A stretch of 33,181 nt of DNA from an uncultured Clostridia bacterium (GCA_947652665.1 CANTDZ010000016.1:1-33181); one strand, 5' to 3'; numbered from the stretch's first letter, positions 1-5,955 are shown. The notes: generated by a model not told the origin, from the letters alone. Numbers and translations: made by a program.

Positions 1-364
1 CCTGGGAGGCAAAGCAGTAGGAGCAGTTGAGGTTGCAGGTGTGGGCCACGTGCAGGCACAGCGCCTTGATGACGCTGCCGCTGCGGGCCTTGAAGTCGCC
101 GGCCATGGGAGCGAAGGTGTCAGGGGTGAAAAGCTTGCCGTCCTTCTCCAGCTGGGCCACGGCGTCTATGCAGCCTTCGAGGACGGCGGGGGTGAGCTCG
201 GGCCGGTGGGCGTACCTATTTAATAGTATAGAGGTTATTTCTTCCCGGGGCTTTTCCTTATAAAGGGCGATGATGTCGAACGCCGCTTCGTCCACCACGT
301 GCACAGAGCCCGAACAGGTATCCAGGACAATATTGTACCCGCCCAATTTGTATTGATGTACCAT
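1..364 (-). CDS. scfB: SCIFF peptide maturase, radical SAM (5' part only)
   Basis: The gene runs off the left edge; only the first 121 residues are visible. Residues 1-90 form the N-terminal peptide-recognition region of the SCIFF/ranthipeptide maturases. Near residues 112-119 comes the radical-SAM cysteine motif C-N-L-N-C-S-Y-C, which binds the catalytic 4Fe-4S cluster. The family uses S-adenosylmethionine to put thioether cross-links into the Cys-rich SCIFF peptide, and the peptide gene lies just upstream in the same direction. The start is the ATG at 362-364, with a weak AGGATT-type ribosome site. A hairpin terminator between the two genes suggests the enzyme is made at a lower level than its substrate. 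The identification rests on the motif together with the neighbour. Confidence 0.9.
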   Translation of the reverse strand, partial: MVHQYKLGGYNIVLDTCSGSVHVVDEAAFDIIALYKEKPREEITSILLNRYAHRPELTPAVLEGCIDAVAQLEKDGKLFTPDTFAPMAGDFKARSGSVIKALCLHVAHTCNLNCSYCFASQ

Positions 365-391
365 AATCCTAATCCTTTCTTATGCCAAATA

Positions 392-421
392 ACGAAAAAG
401 TGCCGCCCGTTACGGCGGCAC
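392..421 (-). terminator. Hairpin terminator or attenuator between scfA and scfB
   Basis: On the minus strand an 8-bp perfect stem (GTGCCGCC/GGCGGCAC, 400-421) with a 6-nt loop is followed by five T. It lies after the scfA stop and before the scfB start, so it probably limits read-through from the abundant peptide gene into the enzyme gene. Confidence 0.8.
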
Positions 422-438
422 AGAAACAAACGGCCGGT

Positions 439-588
439 TTACTTGTCGGCTTTGTTTTCACAGGGCTGGTTGGCGATCCCGCAGCTGGTCTTGCAAGCGG
501 ACTGGCAAGAAGTCTGGCACTCGCCGCAGCCGCCGTTTTTGGCGCTCTCGCAAAGGTCCCGCGTGTTCAGGGTTTTGATCAGTTCCAT
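439..588 (-). CDS. scfA: SCIFF (six-Cys-in-forty-five) ranthipeptide precursor
   Basis: A 49-residue Cys-rich peptide that is not in the usual gene-length range but is clearly a SCIFF precursor. It starts MELIKTLNT, then has a Cys core G-G-C-G-E-C-Q-T-S-C-Q-S-A-C-K-T-S-C and ends near A-N-Q-P-C-E. Cysteines are at 13, 21, 24, 28, 32, 36 and 43: the six family cysteines plus an extra one at 13. The family's precursor is cross-linked by the radical-SAM enzyme encoded next door. As I recall the characterised members, Thr37 accepts the Cys32 thioether; residue 37 here is Gly, so the linkage pattern may differ. Start ATG at 586-588 has a GGAGGG ribosome site about 7 nt upstream and a consensus promoter. 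Confidence 0.93.
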   Translation of the reverse strand: MELIKTLNTRDLCESAKNGGCGECQTSCQSACKTSCGIANQPCENKADK

Positions 589-623
589 AAGATATCCCTC
601 CGTCCAGGTAGTGATTTCAACCT

Positions 624-652
624 ATTGTAGCATACAGGGGAGGCGTTGTCAA
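624..652 (-). promoter_or_regulatory. Sigma-A promoter of scfA
   Basis: On the minus strand TTGACA (647-652), a 17-nt spacer and TACAAT (624-629) make a near-consensus sigma-A promoter about 35 nt before the scfA start, in keeping with high constitutive expression of the peptide. Confidence 0.88.
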
Positions 653-731
653 GTTTTGGGGAGCAAATGAAAAGTTCCACACAAATTTGCCGGGGCGGTA
701 TAAATATTTCTGAAATAATGCCCTTACGCCC

Positions 732-760
732 TTGCAATTTCCGGAGAAAAGAGGTATACT
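732..760 (+). promoter_or_regulatory. Sigma-A promoter of the LacI-type regulator gene
   Basis: TTGCAA (732-737), a 17-nt spacer and TATACT (755-760) lie 40 nt upstream of the regulator's ATG. Two TTTATAAA palindromes begin exactly at the end of the -10 box, where a bound repressor would block transcription. Confidence 0.75.
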
Positions 761-776
761 TTATAAAGTTTATAAA
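760..776. repeat. Tandem TTTATAAA palindromes, candidate operator
   Basis: Two copies of the 8-bp palindrome TTTATAAA (760-767 and 769-776) separated by one base, overlapping the start region of the LacI-type gene. The same 8-mer recurs in the promoter of the downstream small-peptide unit. Autoregulation by the LacI-type protein is an inference from position. Confidence 0.5.
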
Positions 777-799
777 AATGGTGCGGGGTGTTGCGGTTT

Positions 800-1867
800 A
801 TGAAAGCGAAAGAATTAGCGAAAAAGCTGGGGGTGTCGCCTGCCACGATCTCGCTGGTGCTGAACAATAAGCCGGGTATCAGCGATTCGCTGCGGCACTC
901 TTTATTGGAAAAGATACAGGAATTGGGCTGCGAGAATATGTGCTGCGAGGGGTGCCTGCCCTCCAGCCAAAAGGAGGAGGCCACCCCCCAGAACCCCCAT
1001 ACCCGGCAGTCCATCGCCTACCTGATCTATACCAGCAGCGACGAGGCCGACGACCGTTTTGCCTTTTACCCGGCTGTTTTGGAGGGCGCGGAGATGGAGG
1101 CCCGGGAGAATGGCTACAATCTAATGGTGCTGCACATGAGCACCCAGGGCAACGCCAACCTCCGCCGCCTGCTGCAAAACGGCGACACCATGGGCGCCAT
1201 CCTCCAGATCAGCAATGTAGATGAACATATATTAGATGATATCCGCAGTTTGGACGTCCCCTGCGTGCTGGTGGATTCCTACCGGCCGGACGTGCGGGTC
1301 AGCAGCGTGTCGGTGAATAACGAGCAGGGCGTCTTCAGCGCCGTAAAGTATTTAAAGGAAAAGGGCCACCAGGAGATCGGCTACGTGTACAGCGGCTGGG
1401 ACCACGACAGCCAGCGGGAACGCCGCCGGTGCTTCCACCAGGCGCTGGTGGAGTACGGGCTGCCGGACGACCGGGGGTACTATTTCCAGGCCGGGGCCAG
1501 TGAAGATGTCTTCGACCCGGACCGTTTGGAGAACCTGCTGCGGGCTGCCCCCAAGCTGCCCACCGCCTTCCTGTGCGAGAACGACCGCCAGGCCTGGCGC
1601 ACCATTAAAGCTCTGGAACGCTGCGGCTACCGGGTGCCCCAGGACATTTCGGTGATGGGGTTCGACAACCGCACCATCTGCACCATGGTGGAGCCCAACA
1701 TCACCAGCATCAAGAACTACCGCCACCTAATGGGCCGCGAGTGCGTGACCATGCTGCAGAACCTGCAGAAGCTGCGCAAGCAGGGCTTCAAGAACCCCTG
1801 CCTCAAGATGGAGCTCCCCACAGAACTGGTAGAGCGCGACAGCGTCCGGGACCTGAACGAGGCGTAA
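800..1867 (+). CDS. LacI/GalR-family transcriptional regulator with Cys-rich linker
   Basis: A 355-residue LacI-family protein of usual length. Residues 1-25 form the helix-turn-helix (KELAKKLGVSPATISLVLN). Residues from about 72 onward form the periplasmic-binding-protein-like ligand domain, with the family's late motif V-P-Q-D-I-S-V-M-G-F-D-N. The start at 800 is chosen because the helix-turn-helix begins there; an upstream in-frame GTG at 788 lacks a better ribosome site. The linker between domains is odd. Where family members have a hinge helix (LGY-x-PN-x-x-A-R), this protein has cysteines at 44, 48, 49 and 52, followed by a Ser/Glu/Pro-rich stretch. The ligand is unknown. Its likely targets are its own promoter and the next unit, which share TTTATAAA sites. 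Repressor of the small-peptide operon is an inference. Confidence 0.9.
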   Translation: MKAKELAKKLGVSPATISLVLNNKPGISDSLRHSLLEKIQELGCENMCCEGCLPSSQKEEATPQNPHTRQSIAYLIYTSSDEADDRFAFYPAVLEGAEMEARENGYNLMVLHMSTQGNANLRRLLQNGDTMGAILQISNVDEHILDDIRSLDVPCVLVDSYRPDVRVSSVSVNNEQGVFSAVKYLKEKGHQEIGYVYSGWDHDSQRERRRCFHQALVEYGLPDDRGYYFQAGASEDVFDPDRLENLLRAAPKLPTAFLCENDRQAWRTIKALERCGYRVPQDISVMGFDNRTICTMVEPNITSIKNYRHLMGRECVTMLQNLQKLRKQGFKNPCLKMELPTELVERDSVRDLNEA

Positions 1868-1885
1868 AACTTTATAAAAGAAGCA

Positions 1886-1918
1886 AAGGGCCCCAATCCC
1901 TTGGGGCCCTTATATATT
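1886..1918 (+). terminator. Rho-independent terminator of the LacI-type gene
   Basis: An 11-bp perfect stem (AAGGGCCCCAA/TTGGGGCCCTT, 1886-1911) with loop TCCC, followed by a T/A-rich tail. It isolates the regulator gene from the peptide unit. Confidence 0.85.
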
Positions 1919-1938
1919 TGTATACCAGGTTTAGGGAG

Positions 1939-2013
1939 TTTATAAAGCTCTCTAAATTTTTTCAAAAAATCTTTATAAAAAGGCTTGACATCTTTATAAA
2001 CTTGGTTTATAAT
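1939..2013. repeat. Cluster of TTTATAAA palindromes in the peptide-unit promoter
   Basis: TTTATAAA occurs at 1939-1946, 1972-1979 and 1993-2000, with a one-mismatch copy TTTATAAT at 2006-2013 that contains the -10 box. The copies at 1972 and 1993 share the longer word TCTTTATAAA and are 21 bp apart, about two helical turns. The 1993 copy sits in the promoter spacer. Placement and reuse in the regulator's own promoter suggest operators. Confidence 0.55.
1985..2013 (+). promoter_or_regulatory. Consensus sigma-A promoter of the three-peptide unit
   Basis: Perfect TTGACA (1985-1990), 17-nt spacer, perfect TATAAT (2008-2013). This is the strongest promoter seen in the window and leaves a leader of roughly 65-70 nt before the first peptide gene. 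Confidence 0.93.
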
Positions 2014-2087
2014 AAGCACGTAAGCTAAAGAGAACAAGAGAGCGAAACACAAAAACATCCAATGACAAGAAGAAAGGGGTAGTATTC

Positions 2088-2276
2088 ATGAGCAAGAAAG
2101 TTGAGACTGGTTACACTTCCAAAATGATGAACAAGGCAGCGCATGATAAAAGAAAGGCTGCCCGCAGAGCCACCCGCCTGGCCGATGGATTCGACCATCT
2201 GGCACGGAAAATGGCCAACCGCGATGTTTGCTATGTAAGTGTGTACGGGGTCGCAGCTCCTGTGTGCCGGATGTGA
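2088..2276 (+). CDS. Small cationic peptide A of the three-peptide unit (unknown family)
   Basis: A 62-residue Lys/Arg-rich peptide with an AAAGGGG ribosome site. I do not recognise the family. It begins MSKKVETGYT, continues with a basic, probably helical middle (KRKAARRATRLA) and ends in a less charged tail with alternating hydrophobic residues and the motif A-P-V-C-R-M. By my count it has 14 Lys/Arg and 5 Asp/Glu. It is clearly paralogous to the third gene of the unit: both share KKVET-x-YT near the start, RKAAR in the middle, A-N-x-D-V-x-Y and G-x-x-A-P-V-C-R at the end. There is no signal peptide or membrane helix. Cysteines are at 48 and 60. Possible roles are a nucleic-acid-binding peptide, an exported peptide or a modified-peptide precursor; none is shown by the sequence. 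Confidence 0.85.
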   Translation: MSKKVETGYTSKMMNKAAHDKRKAARRATRLADGFDHLARKMANRDVCYVSVYGVAAPVCRM

Positions 2277-2339
2277 TGAACGGCACCAACCAAACCGAAA
2301 ACAAACCAACTAACCTATAAAAAAGAGAGGTAACTTATT

Positions 2340-2513
2340 ATGATTAACTTTTTCAACCGCGAGAACGCCAATAACAACGACTTTTACAAGGAAGAGCGCG
2401 AGCAGATGAGCCGTCAGGCCAGCGCTTTCGAGCGCTTCGCCGGTGAGTTCGCTGACACCAGCGTCTCCTACCAGAACATCATGGGCTTCATCCTGCCCAT
2501 GCAGGTCGCCTAA
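2340..2513 (+). CDS. Small acidic peptide B of the three-peptide unit (unknown family)
   Basis: A 57-residue peptide starting at the ATG at 2340 with a GAGAGG ribosome site about 9 nt upstream. It is unrelated in sequence to its two cationic neighbours. It starts MINFFNRENANNN, has a charged middle (DFYKEEREQMSRQ) and ends hydrophobic (QNIMGFILPMQVA). By my count it has 8 Asp/Glu and 5 Lys/Arg, and no cysteine. Its lying between two cationic paralogues, with its own strong ribosome site, suggests a partner, immunity or chaperone-like role, but this is inference only. I know of no family for it. Confidence 0.82.
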   Translation: MINFFNRENANNNDFYKEEREQMSRQASAFERFAGEFADTSVSYQNIMGFILPMQVA

Positions 2514-2566
2514 ACTCAATAGCTTACACGAAAACAACTCACCTTAATTATATGGAGGAATTTATC

Positions 2567-2749
2567 ATGAAAAAAGTAGAAACTGCTTACACCGCCCGCA
2601 TCCAGAACGAGAACGCCCGCAAGGCCCGCAAGGCCGCCCGTCTGGCACGCCGTGCCGCCCGTGGCCTGCAGAACTACGCCATTGCCAATGCCAACGCCGA
2701 CGTGTTCTACCTGAACGTCAACGGCATCAGCGCTCCGGTCTGCCGCTAA
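2567..2749 (+). CDS. Small cationic peptide C of the three-peptide unit, paralogue of peptide A
   Basis: A 60-residue peptide. The start at 2567 is preferred over an in-frame ATG at 2552, because the GGAGG ribosome site overlaps that upstream ATG and is correctly spaced for 2567. It begins MKKVETAYTARIQNENAR, carries a very basic Ala/Arg/Lys helix (KARKAARLARRAARG), then ANANADVFYLNVNGISAPVCR at the end with a single Cys at position 59. By my count it has 12 Lys/Arg against 3 Asp/Glu. Nearly every conserved position with peptide A falls in the first ten residues, the basic helix or the last fifteen, so both ends are under constraint. No signal peptide is seen. A hairpin terminator follows it. 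Function unknown. Confidence 0.86.
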   Translation: MKKVETAYTARIQNENARKARKAARLARRAARGLQNYAIANANADVFYLNVNGISAPVCR

Positions 2750-2800
2750 ACTAATTTCGAGTACAAGGACTTTCAACAATACATCCTCATCAAAAGCAGA

Positions 2801-2826
2801 AAGGCCACGGTCTCCGTGGTTTTTTT
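2801..2826 (+). terminator. Terminator of the three-peptide unit
   Basis: Stem CCACGG/CCGTGG (2805-2819) with a 3-nt loop, followed by seven T. With the promoter at 1985 it bounds a unit of only three small genes. Confidence 0.88.
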
Positions 2827-2864
2827 GCTTTTTCGGGTTTTCGGCAAAAAAAATCAAAAAAGCA

Positions 2865-2893
2865 TTGGACTTTTCGTCATATTATGGTACAAT
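2865..2893 (+). promoter_or_regulatory. Sigma-A promoter of the SH3 lipoprotein-trkA unit
   Basis: TTGGAC (2865-2870), 17-nt spacer, TACAAT (2888-2893), 55 nt before the lipoprotein start. Confidence 0.78.
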
Positions 2894-2948
2894 AAACACA
2901 AGACACGCCCGGCGGAACGGTCCGCCCGGCAAAAGGAGGAGTGTACTT

Positions 2949-3461
2949 ATGAAAAAATGGATGTGCCTTTTATTGGGCCTGTGCGTGACGGCGACCATGC
3001 TGGCCTCCTGCGGGGAGGACGACGATAAGACCAGCAGCCTGGCAAGCACCCCGGGCGGGACAAGCTCGGTGGCGCCGGTGGCGATTTCGCCCTCGCCCAC
3101 GCCGGAGCAGACGGCCAAGGCCGTGAAGGTCAAATCTTCGGTTACGGATGGCTTGAACGTGCGTTCCAAGGCTTCGACGGACGGGGATGTCTTAGGCCTG
3201 GCCAAAAGCGGCTCGAAGCTGGCGCTGCTGGTGGAGGATGAGAACAACGGCTGGTACCAGATCTCTTATGAAGGGAAGACGGCGTATGTCTCCGCAGAAT
3301 ATGTGGATGTCGTCGAGGTGACCCTGGACGAGTACAATAAGCTCAAGAGCGAGTCGGGCAGCTCCAGCGCTTCCAGCAAGGAAGAGGACAGCGAAGCCTC
3401 CTCGAAGCCGGAGGGGGACGATCCCCAGTCTTCCGGCTCGGATGACGAGGACGGCGAATAA
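2949..3461 (+). CDS. SH3-domain lipoprotein
   Basis: A 170-residue predicted lipoprotein. The start at 2949 has an AGGAGG ribosome site and opens a signal peptide (MKKWMCLLLGLCVTATM) ending in a lipobox L-A-S-C with the lipidated Cys at 21. After a Ser/Thr/Pro-rich linker, residues about 58-120 form a bacterial SH3 (SH3b) domain with the typical D-G-L-N-V-R-S-K-A-S, G-W-Y-Q-I and A-Y-V-S-A-E-Y-V motifs. The last 45 residues are a Ser/Glu/Asp-rich low-complexity tail. SH3b domains usually bind cell-wall peptides, so the protein is probably tethered outside the membrane and touches the wall. It is followed after 3 nt by two TrkA-type genes, so it may be co-expressed with a potassium uptake regulator. 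No functional link is proven. Confidence 0.85.
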   Translation: MKKWMCLLLGLCVTATMLASCGEDDDKTSSLASTPGGTSSVAPVAISPSPTPEQTAKAVKVKSSVTDGLNVRSKASTDGDVLGLAKSGSKLALLVEDENNGWYQISYEGKTAYVSAEYVDVVEVTLDEYNKLKSESGSSSASSKEEDSEASSKPEGDDPQSSGSDDEDGE

Positions 3462-3464
3462 TTT

Positions 3465-4085
3465 ATGAATATCTTGATCGTAGGCGGCGGGCTTTTGGGC
3501 CGCAAGATCGCGGAGTCGCTGGACGAGGCGGGGCATAGCGTGGCTATCGTCGACGAGGACGAGAACAACCTGGCCCAGCTGGACGACGGGTTCCAGGGCG
3601 TGACCGCTGTGGGGTTCCCTATGGACATGACCGCCCTGCGGGAGGCCGGCATTGAGGGCTGCGATGCCGTGGCCGCCGTGACCAGCGACGATAATATGAA
3701 CATAACAGTAGGGCAGATGGCCAAGAATGTTTTTGGCGTGCCCAAGGTTGTTGCGCGCATTTCCGACCCCGACCGGGAGAGCATCTTCCAAAGGGTCGGC
3801 CTGCTGACCGCGTGCCCCACTAACATGGCGGCGGACAAGCTGGTGTCGGCGCTTACCGACCCGTTCCAGGCCCGGCAGGTGACCTTTGGCGAGGCAACCG
3901 TTTCGCTGCAGGCCCGGCCTGTAGAAAAGAGGATGGTGGGCCGCACCACGTCCCAGCTGGAGCTGGACGCCGGCGATGGGCTTTTCGGCGTGATAAAAAC
4001 GGACGGCAGCTTCCGCCTGGCCTGCGGCGCGGCCCTGCCCTTGGAGGCGGGAGACCTGGTGGTCTACAGCCGCGTGATCGACTGA
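3465..4085 (+). CDS. trkA: TrkA-family potassium channel regulatory protein (first of two)
   Basis: A 206-residue protein with a single RCK unit. An N-terminal Rossmann domain (M-N-I-L-I-V-G-G-G-L-L-G, with the acidic end of beta-2 at V-D-E-D) binds NAD/ATP-type nucleotides, and a C-terminal TrkA_C-like domain occupies about residues 140-206. TrkA/KtrA proteins sit on the cytoplasmic face of TrkH/KtrB potassium channels and gate them. The gene starts 3 nt after the lipoprotein stop with little ribosome site of its own, so it is probably translationally coupled. A second RCK gene follows. No membrane TrkH/KtrB subunit is in this window, so the channel partner must be encoded elsewhere. Confidence 0.88.
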   Translation: MNILIVGGGLLGRKIAESLDEAGHSVAIVDEDENNLAQLDDGFQGVTAVGFPMDMTALREAGIEGCDAVAAVTSDDNMNITVGQMAKNVFGVPKVVARISDPDRESIFQRVGLLTACPTNMAADKLVSALTDPFQARQVTFGEATVSLQARPVEKRMVGRTTSQLELDAGDGLFGVIKTDGSFRLACGAALPLEAGDLVVYSRVID

Positions 4086-4098
4086 GAGGGGGAAGCCT

Positions 4099-4761
4099 AT
4101 GCAGATGGTGATCGTAGGCGGGGGCAAGGCCGGATGGAACTTGGCCCGTGCCCTGCTGGAAAGACGGCACAGCGTCACGCTGATTGAGAAGGACCGTGCC
4201 CGGTGCCGGGAGCTGGCAGATGACTTGGACGCCGCTATTTATCCCGGCGACGGCAGCCACGTCTCCGTTTTGGAGGCGGCGGGGGCCGAGGGGGCGGATT
4301 GCGTTATGGCCGTCACAGGCGTCGACCAGGACAACCTGGTGTGCGCGCAGCTGGCCCAGTCGCACTTTGGGGCGAAGAAGGTTATTGCCCGGGTGAACGA
4401 TCCCCGCAATGCCAACACGTTCCGGGCGCTGGGCATTCACAACGTGGTGAGCAGCACGGACGTTTTGACGAAGATGATCGAGCAGGAGGCCGACATGGCC
4501 CATATGCACCTGATCGCCAGCCTGAGCCAGGGCAAGGGGGAGATCAGCTCCCTGGTGCTGCCGCCAGACACCGCCTGGGACGGGGTGAAGCTGATGGATA
4601 TGAAGCTGCCCCGGGGGGCGCTGATCGTGTCCGTCATACGGCAGGGGGAGCTCACTATCCCCAATGGCGCTACCGTGCTGAGAGCTGGGGACGAGCTGGT
4701 TTCCGTCAGCGAGGCACGCAGCCAGAAGGCACTGCGGAAGGTGCTTTCGGAGACGGAGTGA
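4099..4761 (+). CDS. trkA: TrkA-family potassium channel regulatory protein (second of two)
   Basis: A 220-residue single-RCK protein beginning MQMVIVGGGKAGWNLA, closer to canonical TrkA than its neighbour. The Rossmann nucleotide-binding domain covers about residues 1-120. A TrkA_C domain covers about 145-220 (ISSLVLPPDTAWDG ... RAGDELVSV). A GAGGGGG-type ribosome site lies 13 nt after the previous stop. In Escherichia coli one TrkA polypeptide contains two such units; here they are split into two adjacent genes, so a hetero-oligomeric ring is possible. A terminator shared with the converging rubrerythrin gene follows. Confidence 0.9.
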   Translation: MQMVIVGGGKAGWNLARALLERRHSVTLIEKDRARCRELADDLDAAIYPGDGSHVSVLEAAGAEGADCVMAVTGVDQDNLVCAQLAQSHFGAKKVIARVNDPRNANTFRALGIHNVVSSTDVLTKMIEQEADMAHMHLIASLSQGKGEISSLVLPPDTAWDGVKLMDMKLPRGALIVSVIRQGELTIPNGATVLRAGDELVSVSEARSQKALRKVLSETE

Positions 4762-4776
4762 GTTTATGGACAGCAA

Positions 4777-4815
4777 AAAACAGGCAGAGCCACGAGAGCC
4801 CTGCCTGTTTTGTTG
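4777..4815. terminator. Bidirectional terminator between trkA and rubrerythrin genes
   Basis: Inverted repeat AAAACAGGCAG/CTGCCTGTTTT (4777-4787 and 4801-4811) with T runs on both strands, between converging genes. Confidence 0.85.
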
Positions 4816-4823
4816 TGCTTGCT

Positions 4824-5366
4824 TTAGCCGAAGTAACGCTCCAGCAGGCCCTTGAAAGCCTTACCGTGGCGGGCCTCGTCGCGGGCCATCTCGTGGACGG
4901 TGTCGTGGATGGCGTCCAGGCCCAGCTCCTTGGCCTTCTTAGCAATAGCGACCTTGCCAGCGGTAGCGCCGTTCTCGGCATCTACACGCATCTGCAGGTT
5001 CTTCTTGGTGCTGTCGGTGACAACTTCGCCCAGAAGCTCGGCGAACTTAGCGGCGTGCTCAGCTTCCTCCCAAGCGGCCTTCTCCCAGTACAGGCCGATC
5101 TCGGGATAGCCCTCGCGATGAGCCACGCGGGCCATGGCCAGGTACATGCCAACCTCGGTGCACTCGCCCTGGAAATTCTCGCGCAGGCCCTGCAGGACTT
5201 CCTCGTCCACGCCCTGGGCTACGCCTACCACGTGCTCGGCAGCCCAAGCCATGTCGGCGGCCTGCTCGGTGAACTTCTCAGCGGCGGCACCGCAAACGGG
5301 GCACTTTTCGGGGGCAGCGTCGCCCTCGAAGACATAGCCGCAGATCTGGCATACAAACTTCTTCAT
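4824..5366 (-). CDS. rbr: Reverse rubrerythrin (N-terminal rubredoxin)
   Basis: A 180-residue non-haem iron protein of the reversed domain order. A rubredoxin-like iron site at residues 1-35 (Cys 6, 9, 22 and 25, in C-Q-I-C-G and C-P-V-C-G) precedes a ferritin-like diiron four-helix domain containing E-E-A-E-H and D-E-A-R-H. Such proteins reduce hydrogen peroxide, and in some clostridia oxygen, to water with electrons from NADH via rubredoxin oxidoreductases, in the cytoplasm. The start has an AGGAGG ribosome site. It lies 39 nt downstream of the perR gene in the same direction, the classic peroxide-stress pairing, and is likely repressed by PerR until peroxide appears. Confidence 0.92.
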   Translation of the reverse strand: MKKFVCQICGYVFEGDAAPEKCPVCGAAAEKFTEQAADMAWAAEHVVGVAQGVDEEVLQGLRENFQGECTEVGMYLAMARVAHREGYPEIGLYWEKAAWEEAEHAAKFAELLGEVVTDSTKKNLQMRVDAENGATAGKVAIAKKAKELGLDAIHDTVHEMARDEARHGKAFKGLLERYFG

Positions 5367-5405
5367 GATGAAATTCCTCCTGTTTTTTGCAAATTTATAA
5401 AAAGC

Positions 5406-5810
5406 TTAGGCGCTTTTTTCCTGTTTTACACAATCCGGGCACAAACCTTTCAGGGTCAGGCTGGCGTTTTCCACCTGGCAGCCCATTTGATGGGACAGCC
5501 TTTCCAGCCCCAGGCCTTCCAAGGAGAGGCCAAAAACGTCCATCACGGCGCCGCACTGGCGGCACACCAGGTGCGCATGGGGCGAGGTGTCGCCATCGAA
5601 GTGCTCAAAGCCGTCGAACACGCCGACGCTGACCGCCTGGCCCGTCTCGCAAAACCGCTTAAGGTTGCGGTACACGGTGCCCAGGCTCAGATCGGGGTAC
5701 TGGGGCTTGAGCTGCTGGTAGACCCAGTCCGCCGTGGGGTGGCACGCCGTACCCTTTAGGGTTTCCAAAATGGCCGCGCGTTTGCGGCTGAAATGCTCCT
5801 TACGCTCCAT
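5406..5810 (-). CDS. perR: Fur-family peroxide repressor PerR
   Basis: A 134-residue Fur-family metalloregulator. The start ATG at 5808-5810 is preferred over upstream in-frame ATGs, because GGGAGGGG sits at the right distance. The winged-helix DNA-binding domain contains D-L-S-L-G-T-V-Y-R-N-L-K-R-F. The metal-binding half has F-D-G-D-T-S-P-H-A-H, where the Asp aligned with Bacillus PerR Asp85 is present, and two CxxC zinc motifs (C-R-Q-C and C-P-D-C). The Asp favours PerR over Fur or Zur. PerR senses peroxide by iron-catalysed histidine oxidation and derepresses defence genes. The rubrerythrin gene directly downstream fits. Assignment as PerR rather than another Fur paralogue is strong but not certain. 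Confidence 0.87.
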   Translation of the reverse strand: MERKEHFSRKRAAILETLKGTACHPTADWVYQQLKPQYPDLSLGTVYRNLKRFCETGQAVSVGVFDGFEHFDGDTSPHAHLVCRQCGAVMDVFGLSLEGLGLERLSHQMGCQVENASLTLKGLCPDCVKQEKSA

Positions 5811-5838
5811 ATCCATCCCCTCCCTTTCTGCTAAAGGC

Positions 5839-5867
5839 ATTATAGCACAGAATTTCCCATTTGTAAA
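5839..5867 (-). promoter_or_regulatory. Sigma-A promoter of the perR-rbr unit
   Basis: On the minus strand TTTACA (5862-5867), 17-nt spacer, TATAAT (5839-5844). Just upstream (about 5869-5884) lies an AT-rich imperfect dyad, TAATCGTTATTA, that loosely resembles a PerR box. The promoter is convincing; the PerR site is tentative. Confidence 0.85.
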
Positions 5868-5897
5868 GTAGTAATCGTTATTATTTTTTAGCCCCCC

Positions 5898-5926
5898 TTG
5901 CAGGTTTCCCTAAAACATATTATAAT
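5898..5926 (+). promoter_or_regulatory. Sigma-A promoter of the M50-scpAB operon
   Basis: TTGCAG (5898-5903), 17-nt spacer, TATAAT (5921-5926), 30 nt before the M50 protease start and back to back with the perR promoter. Confidence 0.8.
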
Positions 5927-5955
5927 AGATGGATAAAAGCAAAAAGGAGCCCACT

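Noticed and set aside
3192..4178. 328-codon minus-strand open frame across the trkA region
   Set aside because: It is antisense to two strong RCK genes, with low-complexity His/Gln/Gly-rich translation typical of a GC-rich shadow frame and no ribosome site.
5394..5401. TTTATAAA between perR and the rubrerythrin gene
   Set aside because: A single copy in an AT-rich intergenic gap, not at a promoter; probably chance. The TTTATAAA word inside the DUF2953 gene (about 8237) is coding.
4299..5759. 486-codon plus-strand open frame
   Set aside because: It runs through the second trkA gene, the terminator and antisense to rubrerythrin and perR; no motifs and it ignores a clear terminator.
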